Source: Pseudomonas sp. B21-056 (GTDB lineage Bacteria; Pseudomonadota; Gammaproteobacteria; Pseudomonadales; Pseudomonadaceae). From it: 64,000 nt of DNA. The DNA is taken from assembly GCF_026016325.1 (NCBI RefSeq), contig NZ_CP087203.1:1674001-1738000 (forward strand), written 5' to 3'. Both the position numbers and the translations under genes were made by a program. Position 1 is the first letter of the stretch. Every line of letters starts with the position of its first letter. A model generated the notes under the pieces. That model saw nothing but the letters and a program-made list of their open reading frames with translations. It did not search any database and was not told the DNA's origin. Positions 8,784-18,004 of the stretch are shown here, one piece after another.

Positions 8784-10985
8784 TCAGAACGTCTGCCCCA
8801 GGTTCAAATACACCGCCTGCTCATCATCATCGTTAAAGCCATAACTGAAGTTCAGCGGCCCCAACGGCGTGTCGAATCCGAGGAAAATACTGGCGGCATT
8901 GATATAGCCGCTGTCGAATTCGTTGTCGTTGTTCCAGGCCCGGCCGCGCTCCAGGGAGCCACCGATGTACAACGGAAAGTCCAGGGGCAGGTAGGCCCGC
9001 GGCGTCAGTCGACGGTAATACACGGCGCGCATCAGGCTCATGTTCTGCCCGGAAATGCCGTCTTCGCGAAAGCCCGACAACTGCCGCGCGCCGCCCAGCA
9101 CAAAGCTCGACGTCACGATTTCGGCTGTGTCGAGGGTGCGGCCATAGCGCCCGCCCAGGATGTAGGTGTCTGGCCCGCTGCTCAGGGCCTTGTCCAACTT
9201 GAACTCCCATTGTCGGTAACGCTGGTCGGAGCCCAGCCCCGGTTCGTACTGACGCCAGGACAGGCCGATGTCTTCGCCTTCGTGAGGGAAATACACGTTG
9301 TCGAGGGAGTCGAACGAGTATTTCAGGTCGTAGAAGCCTTCATTGAAATTCTCGCTGGGCTGGTTGTGATCGCCGATGCGCACATCTGCCTTGCCCCAGG
9401 CCTGGCCGATGCCGAAACGGATCTCGCCGCTGTTGCCGATCTGCCGACCCAGGTTCAGGCCCAGGCCATAACGTTCGACGCGGTATTGAGCGATCGGATC
9501 GTTGTCCAGGATCGCTTCGACGTTGCGGGATTCGAATTGCCCGTAGGGAGCGACGAAGTAGCGCGAGCCCACGTCCAGCGGTTGGTAGAACTCGCTGTAC
9601 AACTCCTGCCTGTCGCCAAGCTGCGCCCGGGTCAGCCATTCGGCGCCGAGGCGGTTGATGCCGTTGACCCGGTAGCTGGCGCCGAGGTTGAAGGCGCTGT
9701 CGCCGCGCATGTCGTCCGACAGGCTCAGCCCCAGTCGCAGGTAGTCGGTGCCGGTACGTTTGCCTCGGGCGCTGATCACCAGGGTGTTGTCCGGGCCCTT
9801 GTGCACCACGCGGTATTGCACCTGTTCAAAGTAATCCAGGCCGTACAACGTGCCCATGTCGGTCTGCAGGCGCCCCAGGTCCAGGGGCTCGCCGATTTGC
9901 TGGCGAACGTAATAGCGAATCACGTCGTCGCCGACTTTCGAATCGTTTTCCACACGAATGGCGGTGATGACCGGGGTGCGCTGGCTGGGGGTACGTGCTG
10001 CCATGAGTTCGACGTCGGTCGATTCGGCAGGGCGCAGGAGTGCCAGGCGGGCCTTGAGTATCTGTGTGGCACGGTAGCCGGCATCGATCATTTCCGGGGC
10101 CCGGCCGAAATCGGTGGAACCGAAGCTCGCCAGGGCCGGCTGGATCAATACGTCGTCTTTCTTCAGCGTTGCCAGTTGTTCTTCGGAGTTGCGTCGGGTC
10201 ATCAGGGTGGTCGACTGGTTCAGGACGTCGACCACCGTGACCAGTTGCTTGCGATTGCGCAGCGGGGTGCCGATGTCGACCACGATGGCCACGTCCACGC
10301 CCATTTCCCGCGCCACGTCCAAGGGAATGTTGTCGCTCATCCCGCCGTCCACCAGCAGGCGACCGTCCAGTTCTACCGGGGCGAACACCGCCGGGATTGA
10401 CATGCTGGCGCGAATCACCTTGGGCAGGTGGCCCTTGCGGAACACGACTTTTTCGCCGCTGGCGATATCGGTCGCCACGGCGCGGAAAGGGATCGGCAGT
10501 TTGTCGAAGTCCCGGGTGTCGCTGGTGTGGGCCAGCAGGCTCTCGAGCAGCAGGGCCAGGTTCTGTCCCTGGATGACCCCCAGTGGCAGGCCGAGGCTGC
10601 CGTCATCGCGAAAGCTCAGTTTCTGTTTCACCAGGAAGTCCCGGTCGTCCTGCTTGCGCCGGAACGGCACGTCCTTGCGGGGTGGGGCGTCGGACAAGGC
10701 TTGCTGCCAGTCGATGCCCAGGGCGAGTTTTTCCAGTTCATCGATCTTGTACCCCGAGGCGTACAGCCCGCCGATCACCGCACCCATGCTGGTGCCGGCA
10801 ATGGCGTCGATCTTGATGCCTTGTTCTTCCAGGGCCTTGAGCACGCCGATGTGGGCCAGCCCGCGCGCCGCGCCGCCAGACAGTACCAGGCCGATCTTCG
10901 GACGCGACGTTTCGGCGACGGGCTCGTTGGCGTGGCCGAACAAGGGCAATAGCAACAGGAACAGGCAAGGCAGCAGGCGGCGCAT
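8784..10985 (-). CDS. plpD: Patatin-like phospholipase autotransporter PlpD (type Vd)
   Basis: A 733-residue outer-membrane protein combining a lipase and its own transporter. A signal peptide (MRRLLPCLFLLLLPLFGHA) precedes a patatin domain with the oxyanion loop SGGAARG, nucleophile elbow GTSMG (Ser66) and catalytic Asp in DGG (Asp213). A POTRA-like segment (about 340-415) and a 16-strand BamA-type barrel follow, ending in a terminal aromatic residue (LGQTF). This matches P. aeruginosa PlpD (about 728 residues), a class A1 phospholipase. The frame extends 6 bases upstream to a TTG, but ATG 10983-10985 heads a good signal peptide. It is convergent with the fimV-like gene and divergent from the SelW-like gene. 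Confidence 0.94.
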   Translation of the reverse strand: MRRLLPCLFLLLLPLFGHANEPVAETSRPKIGLVLSGGAARGLAHIGVLKALEEQGIKIDAIAGTSMGAVIGGLYASGYKIDELEKLALGIDWQQALSDAPPRKDVPFRRKQDDRDFLVKQKLSFRDDGSLGLPLGVIQGQNLALLLESLLAHTSDTRDFDKLPIPFRAVATDIASGEKVVFRKGHLPKVIRASMSIPAVFAPVELDGRLLVDGGMSDNIPLDVAREMGVDVAIVVDIGTPLRNRKQLVTVVDVLNQSTTLMTRRNSEEQLATLKKDDVLIQPALASFGSTDFGRAPEMIDAGYRATQILKARLALLRPAESTDVELMAARTPSQRTPVITAIRVENDSKVGDDVIRYYVRQQIGEPLDLGRLQTDMGTLYGLDYFEQVQYRVVHKGPDNTLVISARGKRTGTDYLRLGLSLSDDMRGDSAFNLGASYRVNGINRLGAEWLTRAQLGDRQELYSEFYQPLDVGSRYFVAPYGQFESRNVEAILDNDPIAQYRVERYGLGLNLGRQIGNSGEIRFGIGQAWGKADVRIGDHNQPSENFNEGFYDLKYSFDSLDNVYFPHEGEDIGLSWRQYEPGLGSDQRYRQWEFKLDKALSSGPDTYILGGRYGRTLDTAEIVTSSFVLGGARQLSGFREDGISGQNMSLMRAVYYRRLTPRAYLPLDFPLYIGGSLERGRAWNNDNEFDSGYINAASIFLGFDTPLGPLNFSYGFNDDDEQAVYLNLGQTF

Positions 10986-11056
10986 CGTCAATCTCGGGGC
11001 GGGCGGTCAAAGGCGAGTATTATAGCGACGCCTTCGAAGCCACGAGTCGACCTGCA

Positions 11057-11344
11057 ATGACCGAGCAGAAACCGGAAGTCATCATTACCTATTGCACCCA
11101 GTGCCAATGGTTGCTGCGCGCTGCCTGGCTGGCCCAGGAACTGCTCAGTACCTTCGGTGACGATCTGGGCAAGGTGTCCCTGGTGCCGGGCACCGGCGGG
11201 GTGTTCCACATCAGTTGCGATGGCGAGCAGATCTGGGAGCGCAAGGCCGACGGTGGTTTCCCCGAGGCCAAGGTGCTCAAGCAACGGGTCCGCGACCGGA
11301 TCGACCCGGAGCGGGACCTGGGCCACAACGACCGGGTTCAGTGA
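11057..11344 (+). CDS. SelT/SelW/SelH-family CxxC protein
   Basis: A 95-residue thioredoxin-fold protein of the Rdx (SelW-like) family. The redox motif is CTQC (Cys13, Cys16), in the usual position after the first beta strand, with the Sec of selenoproteins replaced by Cys. The later GTGGVF and F-P-E-A-K-x-LKQRVRD stretches are typical of the family, which is linked to redox handling, though bacterial members have no proven substrate. It overlaps the convergent DMT transporter gene by 7 bases at the 3' ends. Confidence 0.9.
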   Translation: MTEQKPEVIITYCTQCQWLLRAAWLAQELLSTFGDDLGKVSLVPGTGGVFHISCDGEQIWERKADGGFPEAKVLKQRVRDRIDPERDLGHNDRVQ

Positions 11345-12228
11345 GAGCTGGCTTCTCTGCCAGCCACCGGTTTTTTTGCGCCGCTTAGCTGGCTCGACAC
11401 CACGATGGCGGTGATGATCAGCGCGCCACCCAGCAGCATGCGCGGGGTCGGGGTTTCACCGAACAGCAGCCAGGCCATGCTGATGCCGTAGACCGGCTCC
11501 ATGGCGAACACCACTGCCGCCGTACGGGCCTTGATCACCCTCAGGCTGGCGACGAACAGGCTGTGGGCCAGGCCGGTGCAGAACACCCCGAGCAGGCCGA
11601 TCCACAGCCAGTCGAGCGGGCGTACCGCGCTTAGCTGTGGCGCGGCCAGCGGCAACAGGCATGCCGCCACCACCAGGTTCTGACACAGCGCCGCCTGCAC
11701 CGGCGGTACAAAGCCTGCGCCGGCGCGGTTGGTCAATGACAGCAGGGAAAACAGCAAGCCCGACGCCACTGCCCACAACAGGCCGGTGGTAGCACCGCTG
11801 GCCAGGTCGAAAGCCGGCGTCACCAGCACCAGGCCGATGCTCACCAGCACCACCAGCAGGATTTCATTGGCTCGGATCCGTTCGCGAAACACCAGCCCTT
11901 CGAGCAGTACCGTGAAGGCCGGGAAACTGGCGAACCCCAGCGTGGCGATCGCCACCCCGGCGATTTTTACCGCGATGAAGAAACTCACCCAGTGACCGGT
12001 CAACAACAGCCCGCTCAGCAGCAGTCGCCAGCCGTCCCGTGCCCGGAGTTTCTGCCAGGGCGTGTGGCTGGCGAACCGGGCGAAGGCCGCCAGGGCCAGC
12101 ACGGCAAACACGGCGCGGCCAAATACGATGATCGTCGGCGAGGCGGCGGCGAGTTTACCGAACACACCGGTCAGGCCAAACATCAGTGCGCCAATGTGCA
12201 GGGCGCCGAGGGCGGTACGGGGAGTCAT
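11338..12228 (-). CDS. EamA/DMT-superfamily transporter
   Basis: A 296-residue membrane protein with about ten hydrophobic helices in two EamA repeats, typical of drug/metabolite exporters (RhaT/YdcZ type). Landmarks are GALMFGLTGVFGKLAA in helix 1, FGRAVFAVLAL in helix 2, and E-P-V-Y in the second repeat (AVVFAMEPVYGISMAWLLFGE). ATG 12226-12228 has AAGGA 6 bases upstream. The open frame continues upstream through a REP repeat and the neighbouring regulator, which is not coding here. The substrate is unknown; small amino acids or metabolites are typical. Confidence 0.9.
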   Translation of the reverse strand: MTPRTALGALHIGALMFGLTGVFGKLAAASPTIIVFGRAVFAVLALAAFARFASHTPWQKLRARDGWRLLLSGLLLTGHWVSFFIAVKIAGVAIATLGFASFPAFTVLLEGLVFRERIRANEILLVVLVSIGLVLVTPAFDLASGATTGLLWAVASGLLFSLLSLTNRAGAGFVPPVQAALCQNLVVAACLLPLAAPQLSAVRPLDWLWIGLLGVFCTGLAHSLFVASLRVIKARTAAVVFAMEPVYGISMAWLLFGETPTPRMLLGGALIITAIVVSSQLSGAKKPVAGREASSH

Positions 12229-12277
12229 TGCAGTCCTTAGAGCAGATAAACCAAATAGAAAACGGTCAACATAGAAC

Positions 12278-12385
12278 CCTGTGGCGAGGGGATTTATCCC
12301 CGTTGGGCCGCGAAGCGGCTCTAACTGCATGTCAGGTTTAGGACTGCTACGCAGTCCAGCGGGGATAAATCCCCTCGCCACAGGG
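12278..12385. repeat. REP inverted pair (GTGGCGAGGGGATTTATC family)
   Basis: Left arm CTGTGGCGAGGGGATTTATC and its exact complement GATAAATCCCCTCGCCACAG close a 108-base inverted repeat between the DMT transporter and AraC genes. The same unit recurs at 17831-17965 and in modified form at 53217-53338. Confidence 0.93.
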
Positions 12386-12451
12386 TTTTGTGTATTTAAG
12401 CGTGGGAAGGGAACAGCGTCTGTCGCAATCCTGGCGACTTTTAGCGCCAGG

Positions 12452-13201
12452 CTAGCGCGGACGGCGCAGTTTGCCCGGCGACGTGCCGAATTCGCGCAGT
12501 ATCGCCGCAGCGAAGGCGCTCTGGGAGCTGTAGCCGACCCGATGGGCGATCTCGCCGATGGGCAGGTCCGAATCGCGCAGCAGCGCTTGCGCCTTGTGCA
12601 AGCGGCGGCTGCGGATGTAGTCCATCGGGGTTTGCCCGCATTCAGCGACGAAGCGTGCATGCAGGCGAGCACTGGAAAGTCCTGCGATCCGGGCCAGGTC
12701 CGCCACTTGCAGCGGGTAGGCGGCGTATTGGTCAATGTGCGCGTCGAGGGCCGCGTAGGGCAGGCGCCGGCCGCCGGTGGTTACCTGGCGAACGCCGTTG
12801 AGGCTGGCCAGGAGCAGCACCGCACCTTGCTGGGCGATCAGCGGGTCGTTCACCGGGCTGCCCGCGAGCCAGTTGACCAATTGGCTTTGTCCCGCGTCCA
12901 GGGGCAGGCAAGCGGTGTTGTCCAGCAGGCGACGGCTGGCCTCGGCGTGATCCCCCAGGGATAGGCCGACCCAATCGTCATCCGGCACGTCCAGCACCAG
13001 GCAATGGCTACCGCGAGGGCTGTCGCAAGCATGATGAGCACCGGCCGGTATCACCACGAAACTCTGTTGCACCACCTGGCTGCCACGTCCTTCCACCTCG
13101 AAATCCAGCGCGCCTGACAGCCCGAAGACCAGTTGGACGTGGTCGTGGCTGTGGACGATCAGGTCGTGGCTGTAGTGGCGGAGGGTGAGGATCGGTCTCA
13201 T
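12452..13201 (-). CDS. AraC-family transcriptional regulator (cupin type)
   Basis: A 249-residue regulator. The N-terminal half has a cupin-like sensor (HSHDHVQLVFGLSG ... VVIPAGAHHAC), and the C-terminal 95 residues hold the AraC double HTH: PLQVADLARIAGLSSARLHARF, then a second helix pair IGEIAHRVGYSSQSAFAAAILREFGTSPGKLR. ATG 13199-13201 is preceded by GGGAGA at good distance; a longer frame to 13261 has no site. It is transcribed toward the DMT exporter across a REP repeat, so it may control that gene, which is inference. The layout resembles AraC proteins that sense amino-acid or efflux substrates. Confidence 0.9.
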   Translation of the reverse strand: MRPILTLRHYSHDLIVHSHDHVQLVFGLSGALDFEVEGRGSQVVQQSFVVIPAGAHHACDSPRGSHCLVLDVPDDDWVGLSLGDHAEASRRLLDNTACLPLDAGQSQLVNWLAGSPVNDPLIAQQGAVLLLASLNGVRQVTTGGRRLPYAALDAHIDQYAAYPLQVADLARIAGLSSARLHARFVAECGQTPMDYIRSRRLHKAQALLRDSDLPIGEIAHRVGYSSQSAFAAAILREFGTSPGKLRRPR

Positions 13202-13336
13202 CGGAGTCTCCCAGGGCTGACGGCCAGCATACACCGAGGGCGTGTCGCGTCGCCCTGTCATCTAATCGACATGTGTTCGTCATGGGCCATTAACCGCCGG
13301 TGTGCACAGTGGTGAAAACGATCAGAGGGGTTGCCC

Positions 13337-14152
13337 ATGACCAGCGCCGAGCTCGCCAGACCCAGCCGCAAGCAGCGTGTCCGCACCCTGTGGATTTCCG
13401 ACGTGCACCTCGGTACCCGGGATTGCCAGGCTGAACATCTGTCGCAGTTCCTCAAGGGCTATCACGCCGACAAGATCTATCTGGTCGGTGACATCATCGA
13501 CGGCTGGAAGCTGCGCGGCGGCATGTACTGGCCCCAGGCCCACACCAACGTCATCCGGCGTTTGCTGACCATGAGCAAGCGCGGCACCGAAGTGATCTAC
13601 GTCACCGGCAATCATGACGAGTTCCTGCGCCGTTATTCGAAGCTGATCCTGGGCAATATCCAACTGGTGGACGAGGCGGTGCACGTCACCGCCGATGGCC
13701 GGCACCTGCTGGTGATTCATGGCGACCAGTTTGACGTCATCACCCGCTATCACCGCTGGCTGGCGTTTCTCGGGGATTCGGCCTACGAATTCACCCTCAC
13801 GCTGAACCGCTGGCTCAACCATTGGCGGGCTCGCTATGGGTACGGTTACTGGTCGCTGTCGGCGTATCTCAAGCACAAGGTCAAGACTGCCGTCAGCTTC
13901 ATCAGCGACTTCGAAGAAGCCATCGCCCATGAGTGCGTGAAACGCGAACTGCACGGCGTGGTGTGCGGGCACATTCACCACGCCGAGATTCGCATGGTGG
14001 GCGAGGTGGAGTACCTCAACTGCGGCGATTGGGTCGAATCCTGTACAGCGCTGATCGAGCATTGGGATGGCTCGATCGAGTTGTACCGGTTGGCGGATGC
14101 CCAGGCGCGCGAAGCCCAGTTGAAGGCCCTCAAAGTCGCCGAGCCGGCCTGA
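13337..14152 (+). CDS. LpxH-like metallophosphoesterase
   Basis: A 271-residue binuclear metallophosphatase. All metal motifs are present: D-x-H (ISDVHLG), GDIIDGW, GNHDEF, HGDQFD and GHIHHAE. The layout fits the UDP-2,3-diacylglucosamine diphosphatase-like family (LpxH/YbbF group), which includes lipid A and other phosphate-ester hydrolases. True LpxH is usually about 240 residues, so this longer protein is probably a paralogue. A hydrophobic GYGYWSLSAYLKHKVK insertion could be a membrane-associating cap. ATG 13337 has AGAGGGG upstream; a TTG two codons earlier is less likely. Confidence 0.85.
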   Translation: MTSAELARPSRKQRVRTLWISDVHLGTRDCQAEHLSQFLKGYHADKIYLVGDIIDGWKLRGGMYWPQAHTNVIRRLLTMSKRGTEVIYVTGNHDEFLRRYSKLILGNIQLVDEAVHVTADGRHLLVIHGDQFDVITRYHRWLAFLGDSAYEFTLTLNRWLNHWRARYGYGYWSLSAYLKHKVKTAVSFISDFEEAIAHECVKRELHGVVCGHIHHAEIRMVGEVEYLNCGDWVESCTALIEHWDGSIELYRLADAQAREAQLKALKVAEPA

Positions 14153-14178
14153 ACCTGGCACAGGGGGATGTTTCTTTT

Positions 14179-14490
14179 CTAGAACGGCACCTTGCCCCGC
14201 AACATGTCGCGGTACATGACGAAATCGCCGAGCAGGCTGTAGAGCGGATGCTTGAAGGTGGCCGGGCGGTTTTTTTCGAAGAAGAAGTGCCCGACCCAGG
14301 CAAAGCCGTAGCCGGCCACCGGCAAGGTGATCAACCACCACCAAGCGGTTGCGACAAGGGCCAGGGTGAGAATCAGAATGACCAGGGAGGTGCCGATGAA
14401 GTGCAGTCGTCGGCAGGTGCTGTTGCTGTGCTCGCCCAGATAGTACGGATAGAAGTCAGCGAAACTCTTGAATTGTCTGATGTTTTCCAA
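14179..14490 (-). CDS. Mpo1-like (DUF962) membrane protein
   Basis: About 103 residues starting ENIRQFKSFADFYPYYLGEHSN, the DUF962/Mpo1 N-terminal signature, followed by CRRLHFIGTS, two membrane helices, and the second histidine motif WVGHFFFEKNRPATF. Yeast Mpo1 is an iron dioxygenase in phytosphingosine alpha-oxidation; the His residues here match that family, but the bacterial substrate is unknown. No ATG precedes the conserved region in a sensible place. I take TTG 14488-14490, with AAAGAG upstream; a longer frame to 14613 lacks family similarity and runs into the divergent regulator's promoter. Confidence 0.78.
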   Translation of the reverse strand: MENIRQFKSFADFYPYYLGEHSNSTCRRLHFIGTSLVILILTLALVATAWWWLITLPVAGYGFAWVGHFFFEKNRPATFKHPLYSLLGDFVMYRDMLRGKVPF

Positions 14491-14627
14491 GACTGCAGGC
14501 TCTTTGGTGATGGTTCTGTTTTCAAGTCTAGAGCGATCGTCTGCAACAGCCAGTGACAATGAGCGCCACTTTAGTATCCTTCGCAAATCCAGCCGTACTC
14601 TGCGGCTTGTCATGCAAGTGATGCGTC

Positions 14628-15683
14628 ATGAGCGAACGAACCACTTCTTCAAGCTGGGCGATGGGGATTGTCAAGGCGCTGGAAATGGACGGCCTGGATT
14701 GTCGGTTGATGTTCAGGCAGTTGGGGCTGGACTTTGATGCGCTGGACGATCCGGACGCCCGTTTCCCCCAGGATTCGATGACGCGGCTCTGGCAACTGGC
14801 GGTGGAGCTGTCGGGCAACCCGGCCATTGGCCTGAACATGGGCAAGGTGATGCGCCCGGCGTCGTTCCATGTGGTCGGTTATGCCCTGATGTCCAGCCGC
14901 ACGTTGATCGAAGGTTTCCAGCGGCTGGTGCGTTACCAGCGCATCATTGCCGAAAGTGCCGACCTGAGTATCCGCCAGTGGGAAGGGAACTATGGGCTGA
15001 TTCTGACGGTGCACGGCGATCATCTCCCACCGACCCGGCAAAGTACCGAAGCGTCCCTGGCCTGTGCGCTGAGCCTGTGCAACTGGCTGACCGGACGCAC
15101 TTTGCACCCGGTCAAAGTGCTGTTCCAGGGGCCCGAACCGCTCGACCGGACGCCTTATCGACAGGCGTTCTCTGCGCCGCTGGTGTTCGGTGCACCCTAT
15201 GATGCATTGGTCTTCGAACGGGCCGACATGGAGGCACCGCTGCCCACGGCCAACGAGGCCATGGCTCAGCTCCACGATCGCTTTGCCGGTGAGTACCTGA
15301 CGCGTTTTTCGGAAAGCCGCGTGACCCACAAGGCGCGCCAGGTGCTGTGTCGGCTGCTGCCCCAGGGCGAACCCAAGCGTGATGTGGTGGCGCAGGCACT
15401 GCATCTGTCCCAGCGCACCTTGCAACGGCGTCTGCAGGAAGAGGGCACCAGTTTCCAGGCCCTGCTCGACGATACCCGTCGCGAACTGGCCGAGCAGTAC
15501 CTGGCGCAACCGGCCATGACCTTGCTGCAGATTGCCTATCTGCTGGGGTTTGCCGACCCGAGCAATTTCTTTCGCGCCTTTCGCCGCTGGTTCGATGTCA
15601 CGCCCGGTGAATACCGGGCAGCGAGGCTGGACAAACCGGTCAGTGACGCCAGAACGCCGGGATGCACAACACGAACACCGTAA
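14628..15683 (+). CDS. AraC-family regulator with arabinose-binding-like N-domain
   Basis: A 351-residue regulator of the OruR/ArgR-like AraC group with the 'Arabinose_bd' N-terminal domain (G-x-x-M-R-P-A-S-F-H-V-V-G-Y motif near residue 80). The C-terminal double HTH is clear: VVAQALHLSQRTLQRRLQEEG, then LLQIAYLLGFADPSNFFRAFRRWFDVTPGEYR. These proteins usually sense amino acids, lipids or quorum-like molecules. The last 44 bases overlap the convergent trkH gene. The target is unknown. Confidence 0.9.
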   Translation: MSERTTSSSWAMGIVKALEMDGLDCRLMFRQLGLDFDALDDPDARFPQDSMTRLWQLAVELSGNPAIGLNMGKVMRPASFHVVGYALMSSRTLIEGFQRLVRYQRIIAESADLSIRQWEGNYGLILTVHGDHLPPTRQSTEASLACALSLCNWLTGRTLHPVKVLFQGPEPLDRTPYRQAFSAPLVFGAPYDALVFERADMEAPLPTANEAMAQLHDRFAGEYLTRFSESRVTHKARQVLCRLLPQGEPKRDVVAQALHLSQRTLQRRLQEEGTSFQALLDDTRRELAEQYLAQPAMTLLQIAYLLGFADPSNFFRAFRRWFDVTPGEYRAARLDKPVSDARTPGCTTRTP

Positions 15684-17094
15684 TGATTTCCAGCCGGCCC
15701 AACAGCATGCCACCGGACAGGATCCACTTGGCTGCATCCGGCAGCGGCGCGAAGTTGCCGGCCGGGCCAATGGTTTCCCCCAGCCCCGGGCCGACGCCGG
15801 ACACGGTACTGGCCGCGCCGGTCAGTGCCGTCATCCACTCCACCCCCAGCAGCGACAGCAGCAGGGCGATCACGCAAATGGTGATGGCGAAGAAGAACGA
15901 GAACGTCAGGATCGAACGCACGATTTCTTCGTCGAGGCGGTGGCCGTTATATTTCTGCTTGATCACCGCGCGGGGGTGAATCAGTTGCATGAGGTTGGCC
16001 CGGAGCAGGATGTAGGCAACCTGGAAGCGGAAGATCTTGATCCCGCCGGCCGTCGACCCCGAGCAGCCGCCGACGAACCCCAGGTAGAAGAACAGCATCA
16101 GCGAGAAATTGCCCCAGAGGCTGTAGTCCCCCAGGGCGAAGCCGGTGGTGGTGACGATCGAGGTCACGTTCAGGGCCACGTGACGCAGCGCGTCCAGCCA
16201 ATGCAGGTCGGTGGTCGCCCAGTACCAGGTGCCGAGCACCAGCCAGGTCACCAGCAGCACGCCGATCAGGCCCTGAACCTGCTGGTCCTTGATCAGCGCC
16301 CGGCGGTTGCCTCGCAGCATCGAGACGTACAGGGCGAAGGGCAGGCTGCCGAGGATCATGATGACGATGGCGACCCAGTGCACCGCCGGTTGGGTCCATT
16401 TGGCCAGGGACAGGTCCGAGGTGGAGAAACCACCGGTGGAAATCGCCGACATCGAATGGTTGACGGCATCGAACGGGCTCATCCCGGCCCACCAGAGCGC
16501 CAGGGTGCCGAGAATGGTGATGCCGACATAGGACGCCACGATCAGCCGCGCCACCATGTGGGAGCGGGGCATGACCTTTTCCGAACGGTCCGAGGATTCG
16601 GTCTGGAACAGGCGCATGCCACCAATGCGCAACAGCGGCAGGATCGCCACGGCCATGCCGATGAAGCCGATCCCGCCGAGCCAGTGCAGCAACGAGCGCC
16701 ACATCAGGATGCCGGGGGACATGGTGTCGAGGCCGCTCAGGACCGTGGCACCGGTGGCTGTGATCCCCGACATGCTTTCAAAGAATGAATCGGTGTAGCT
16801 AATGTGCTGGGTCAGCAGGAAAGGCAGCGCGGCGAAGATGCACACCACCAGCCAACTGCTGACCGTCAGCAGGTACATGTCCCGCGGACGCAGGTGCACA
16901 TGCTCGGGGCGTCCGGGAAGCACCAGGGCCAGGCCGGCTACGAAGGTGATCATGCTTGACCAGAGGAACGATGGCAGGTCGCCGGTGCGCTCGAAGATCA
17001 GCAGGGTGGCCATGGGCACGACCATGAAGATCGCCAGGGTGATCAGGAAAATGCCGATGATGAAACCAATGATCCGCAGGGTCGGCAACGCCAT
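15640..17094 (-). CDS. trkH: Trk-type potassium uptake protein TrkH
   Basis: A 484-residue membrane channel subunit for K+ uptake that works with the TrkA NAD(H)-binding gate. Pore-loop signatures are visible as SITATGATVLSGLD, SAISTGGFSTSD, IVTTTGFALGDYS and STVSGVGPGLGE, giving the four M-P-M repeats expected of TrkH/KtrB. ATG 17092-17094 gives the usual family start MALPTLRIIGFIIG. The upstream frame extension is not TrkH-like. The 3' end overlaps the convergent AraC gene by 44 bases. Confidence 0.96.
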   Translation of the reverse strand: MALPTLRIIGFIIGIFLITLAIFMVVPMATLLIFERTGDLPSFLWSSMITFVAGLALVLPGRPEHVHLRPRDMYLLTVSSWLVVCIFAALPFLLTQHISYTDSFFESMSGITATGATVLSGLDTMSPGILMWRSLLHWLGGIGFIGMAVAILPLLRIGGMRLFQTESSDRSEKVMPRSHMVARLIVASYVGITILGTLALWWAGMSPFDAVNHSMSAISTGGFSTSDLSLAKWTQPAVHWVAIVIMILGSLPFALYVSMLRGNRRALIKDQQVQGLIGVLLVTWLVLGTWYWATTDLHWLDALRHVALNVTSIVTTTGFALGDYSLWGNFSLMLFFYLGFVGGCSGSTAGGIKIFRFQVAYILLRANLMQLIHPRAVIKQKYNGHRLDEEIVRSILTFSFFFAITICVIALLLSLLGVEWMTALTGAASTVSGVGPGLGETIGPAGNFAPLPDAAKWILSGGMLLGRLEIITVFVLCIPAFWRH

Positions 17095-17257
17095 GAAGTC
17101 CGCTCGGGCTGGAAGGAGAGGGCGCCATTCTACCCACGGCAAGCGGCATGTAAACCGCACCCGGCGCGACGGGTGTATGCGTCGGTGGCCAATTTGCGCT
17201 AACGGACTCACCGTACAGCCACTAGAATAGCCAGACATTTTTTCAGGGAGGTGGCCG

Positions 17258-17821
17258 ATGCAGGCTCTCGACGCTTTGCTCAACCGTGTTTCCGTTCCTC
17301 GCCTGGTGGAACCGGCACCCACGCCTGAACAACGGGAGATCATGTTCGCTGCGGCAATGCGCGCCCCGGATCACGGGCAGTTGCGACCCTGGCGTTTTCT
17401 GACGATCGAAGGGCAGGCGCGTTATCGCATGGGTGAACTGCTGGCCGACGCGGCACGGTTCAATGATCCGCTGGTGCCCGAAGCGGTCGTGGAAAAGGCC
17501 CTCAATGGCCCGCTGCGGGCACCGTTGGTCGTGGTCGTGATCGCGCGTTTGCAGGACCATTTCAAAGTCCCGAAATCCGAGCAGTTGCTGGCAGCCGGCT
17601 GCGCCGCCCACGGGATCCTGCTGGCGGCATATGCCCAGGGCATTGGCGGTGTGTGGCGCACGGGCGAACTGGCGTACTCGCCGCACGTGGCCAAGGGGCT
17701 TGGGCTTGACGTGGGGGAAGAGGTGATCGGCTTCCTTTACCTGGGCACACCACAGAAAGAAGCCCGGACGGCGCCGAAGGAAGACACCGCCGAATTCGTC
17801 CGTGAGTGGACAGGTTTGTAG
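17258..17821 (+). CDS. YdjA-like nitroreductase family protein
   Basis: A 187-residue FMN-binding nitroreductase-fold protein. The motif RAPDHGQLRPWRF near residue 40 is the YdjA-type flavin phosphate loop; GIGGVWRTGELAY and G-x-LYLGTP mark the second flavin contact region. E. coli YdjA reduces nitro compounds poorly, and its natural substrate is unknown. It is monocistronic, with AGGGAGG upstream of its ATG, and is followed by a REP pair. Confidence 0.9.
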   Translation: MQALDALLNRVSVPRLVEPAPTPEQREIMFAAAMRAPDHGQLRPWRFLTIEGQARYRMGELLADAARFNDPLVPEAVVEKALNGPLRAPLVVVVIARLQDHFKVPKSEQLLAAGCAAHGILLAAYAQGIGGVWRTGELAYSPHVAKGLGLDVGEEVIGFLYLGTPQKEARTAPKEDTAEFVREWTGL

Positions 17822-17830
17822 CAGCGCTTT

Positions 17831-17965
17831 TGTGGCGAGGGGATTTATCCCCGTTGGGCTGCGCAGCAGCCCCCAAACTGCTTACATAAGAAGTAACCTG
17901 ACACACCGCAGTGACTGATTTTGGGGCTGCTTCGCAGCCCAACGGGGATAAATCCCCTCGCCACA
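17831..17965. repeat. REP inverted pair (GTGGCGAGGGGATTTATC family)
   Basis: TGTGGCGAGGGGATTTATCC and the matching complement GGATAAATCCCCTCGCCACA bracket an inner pair GGGCTGCG...GCAGCCC. It lies between the convergent nitroreductase and phhC genes and belongs to the same family as 12278-12385. Confidence 0.93.
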
Positions 17966-18004
17966 GATAAGTCCTTTTCCAACAGGGTTATGCAGGCACA
18001 GCTC

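Noticed and set aside
8769..10400. A 543-codon plus-strand open frame
   Set aside because: It lies antisense within plpD, has no domain pattern, and reflects GC-rich codon use of the real gene.
12278..12385. Paired repeats considered as a CRISPR or transposon end
   Set aside because: Only one inverted pair per site, no regular spacers, no transposase nearby; the pattern is that of REP doublets.
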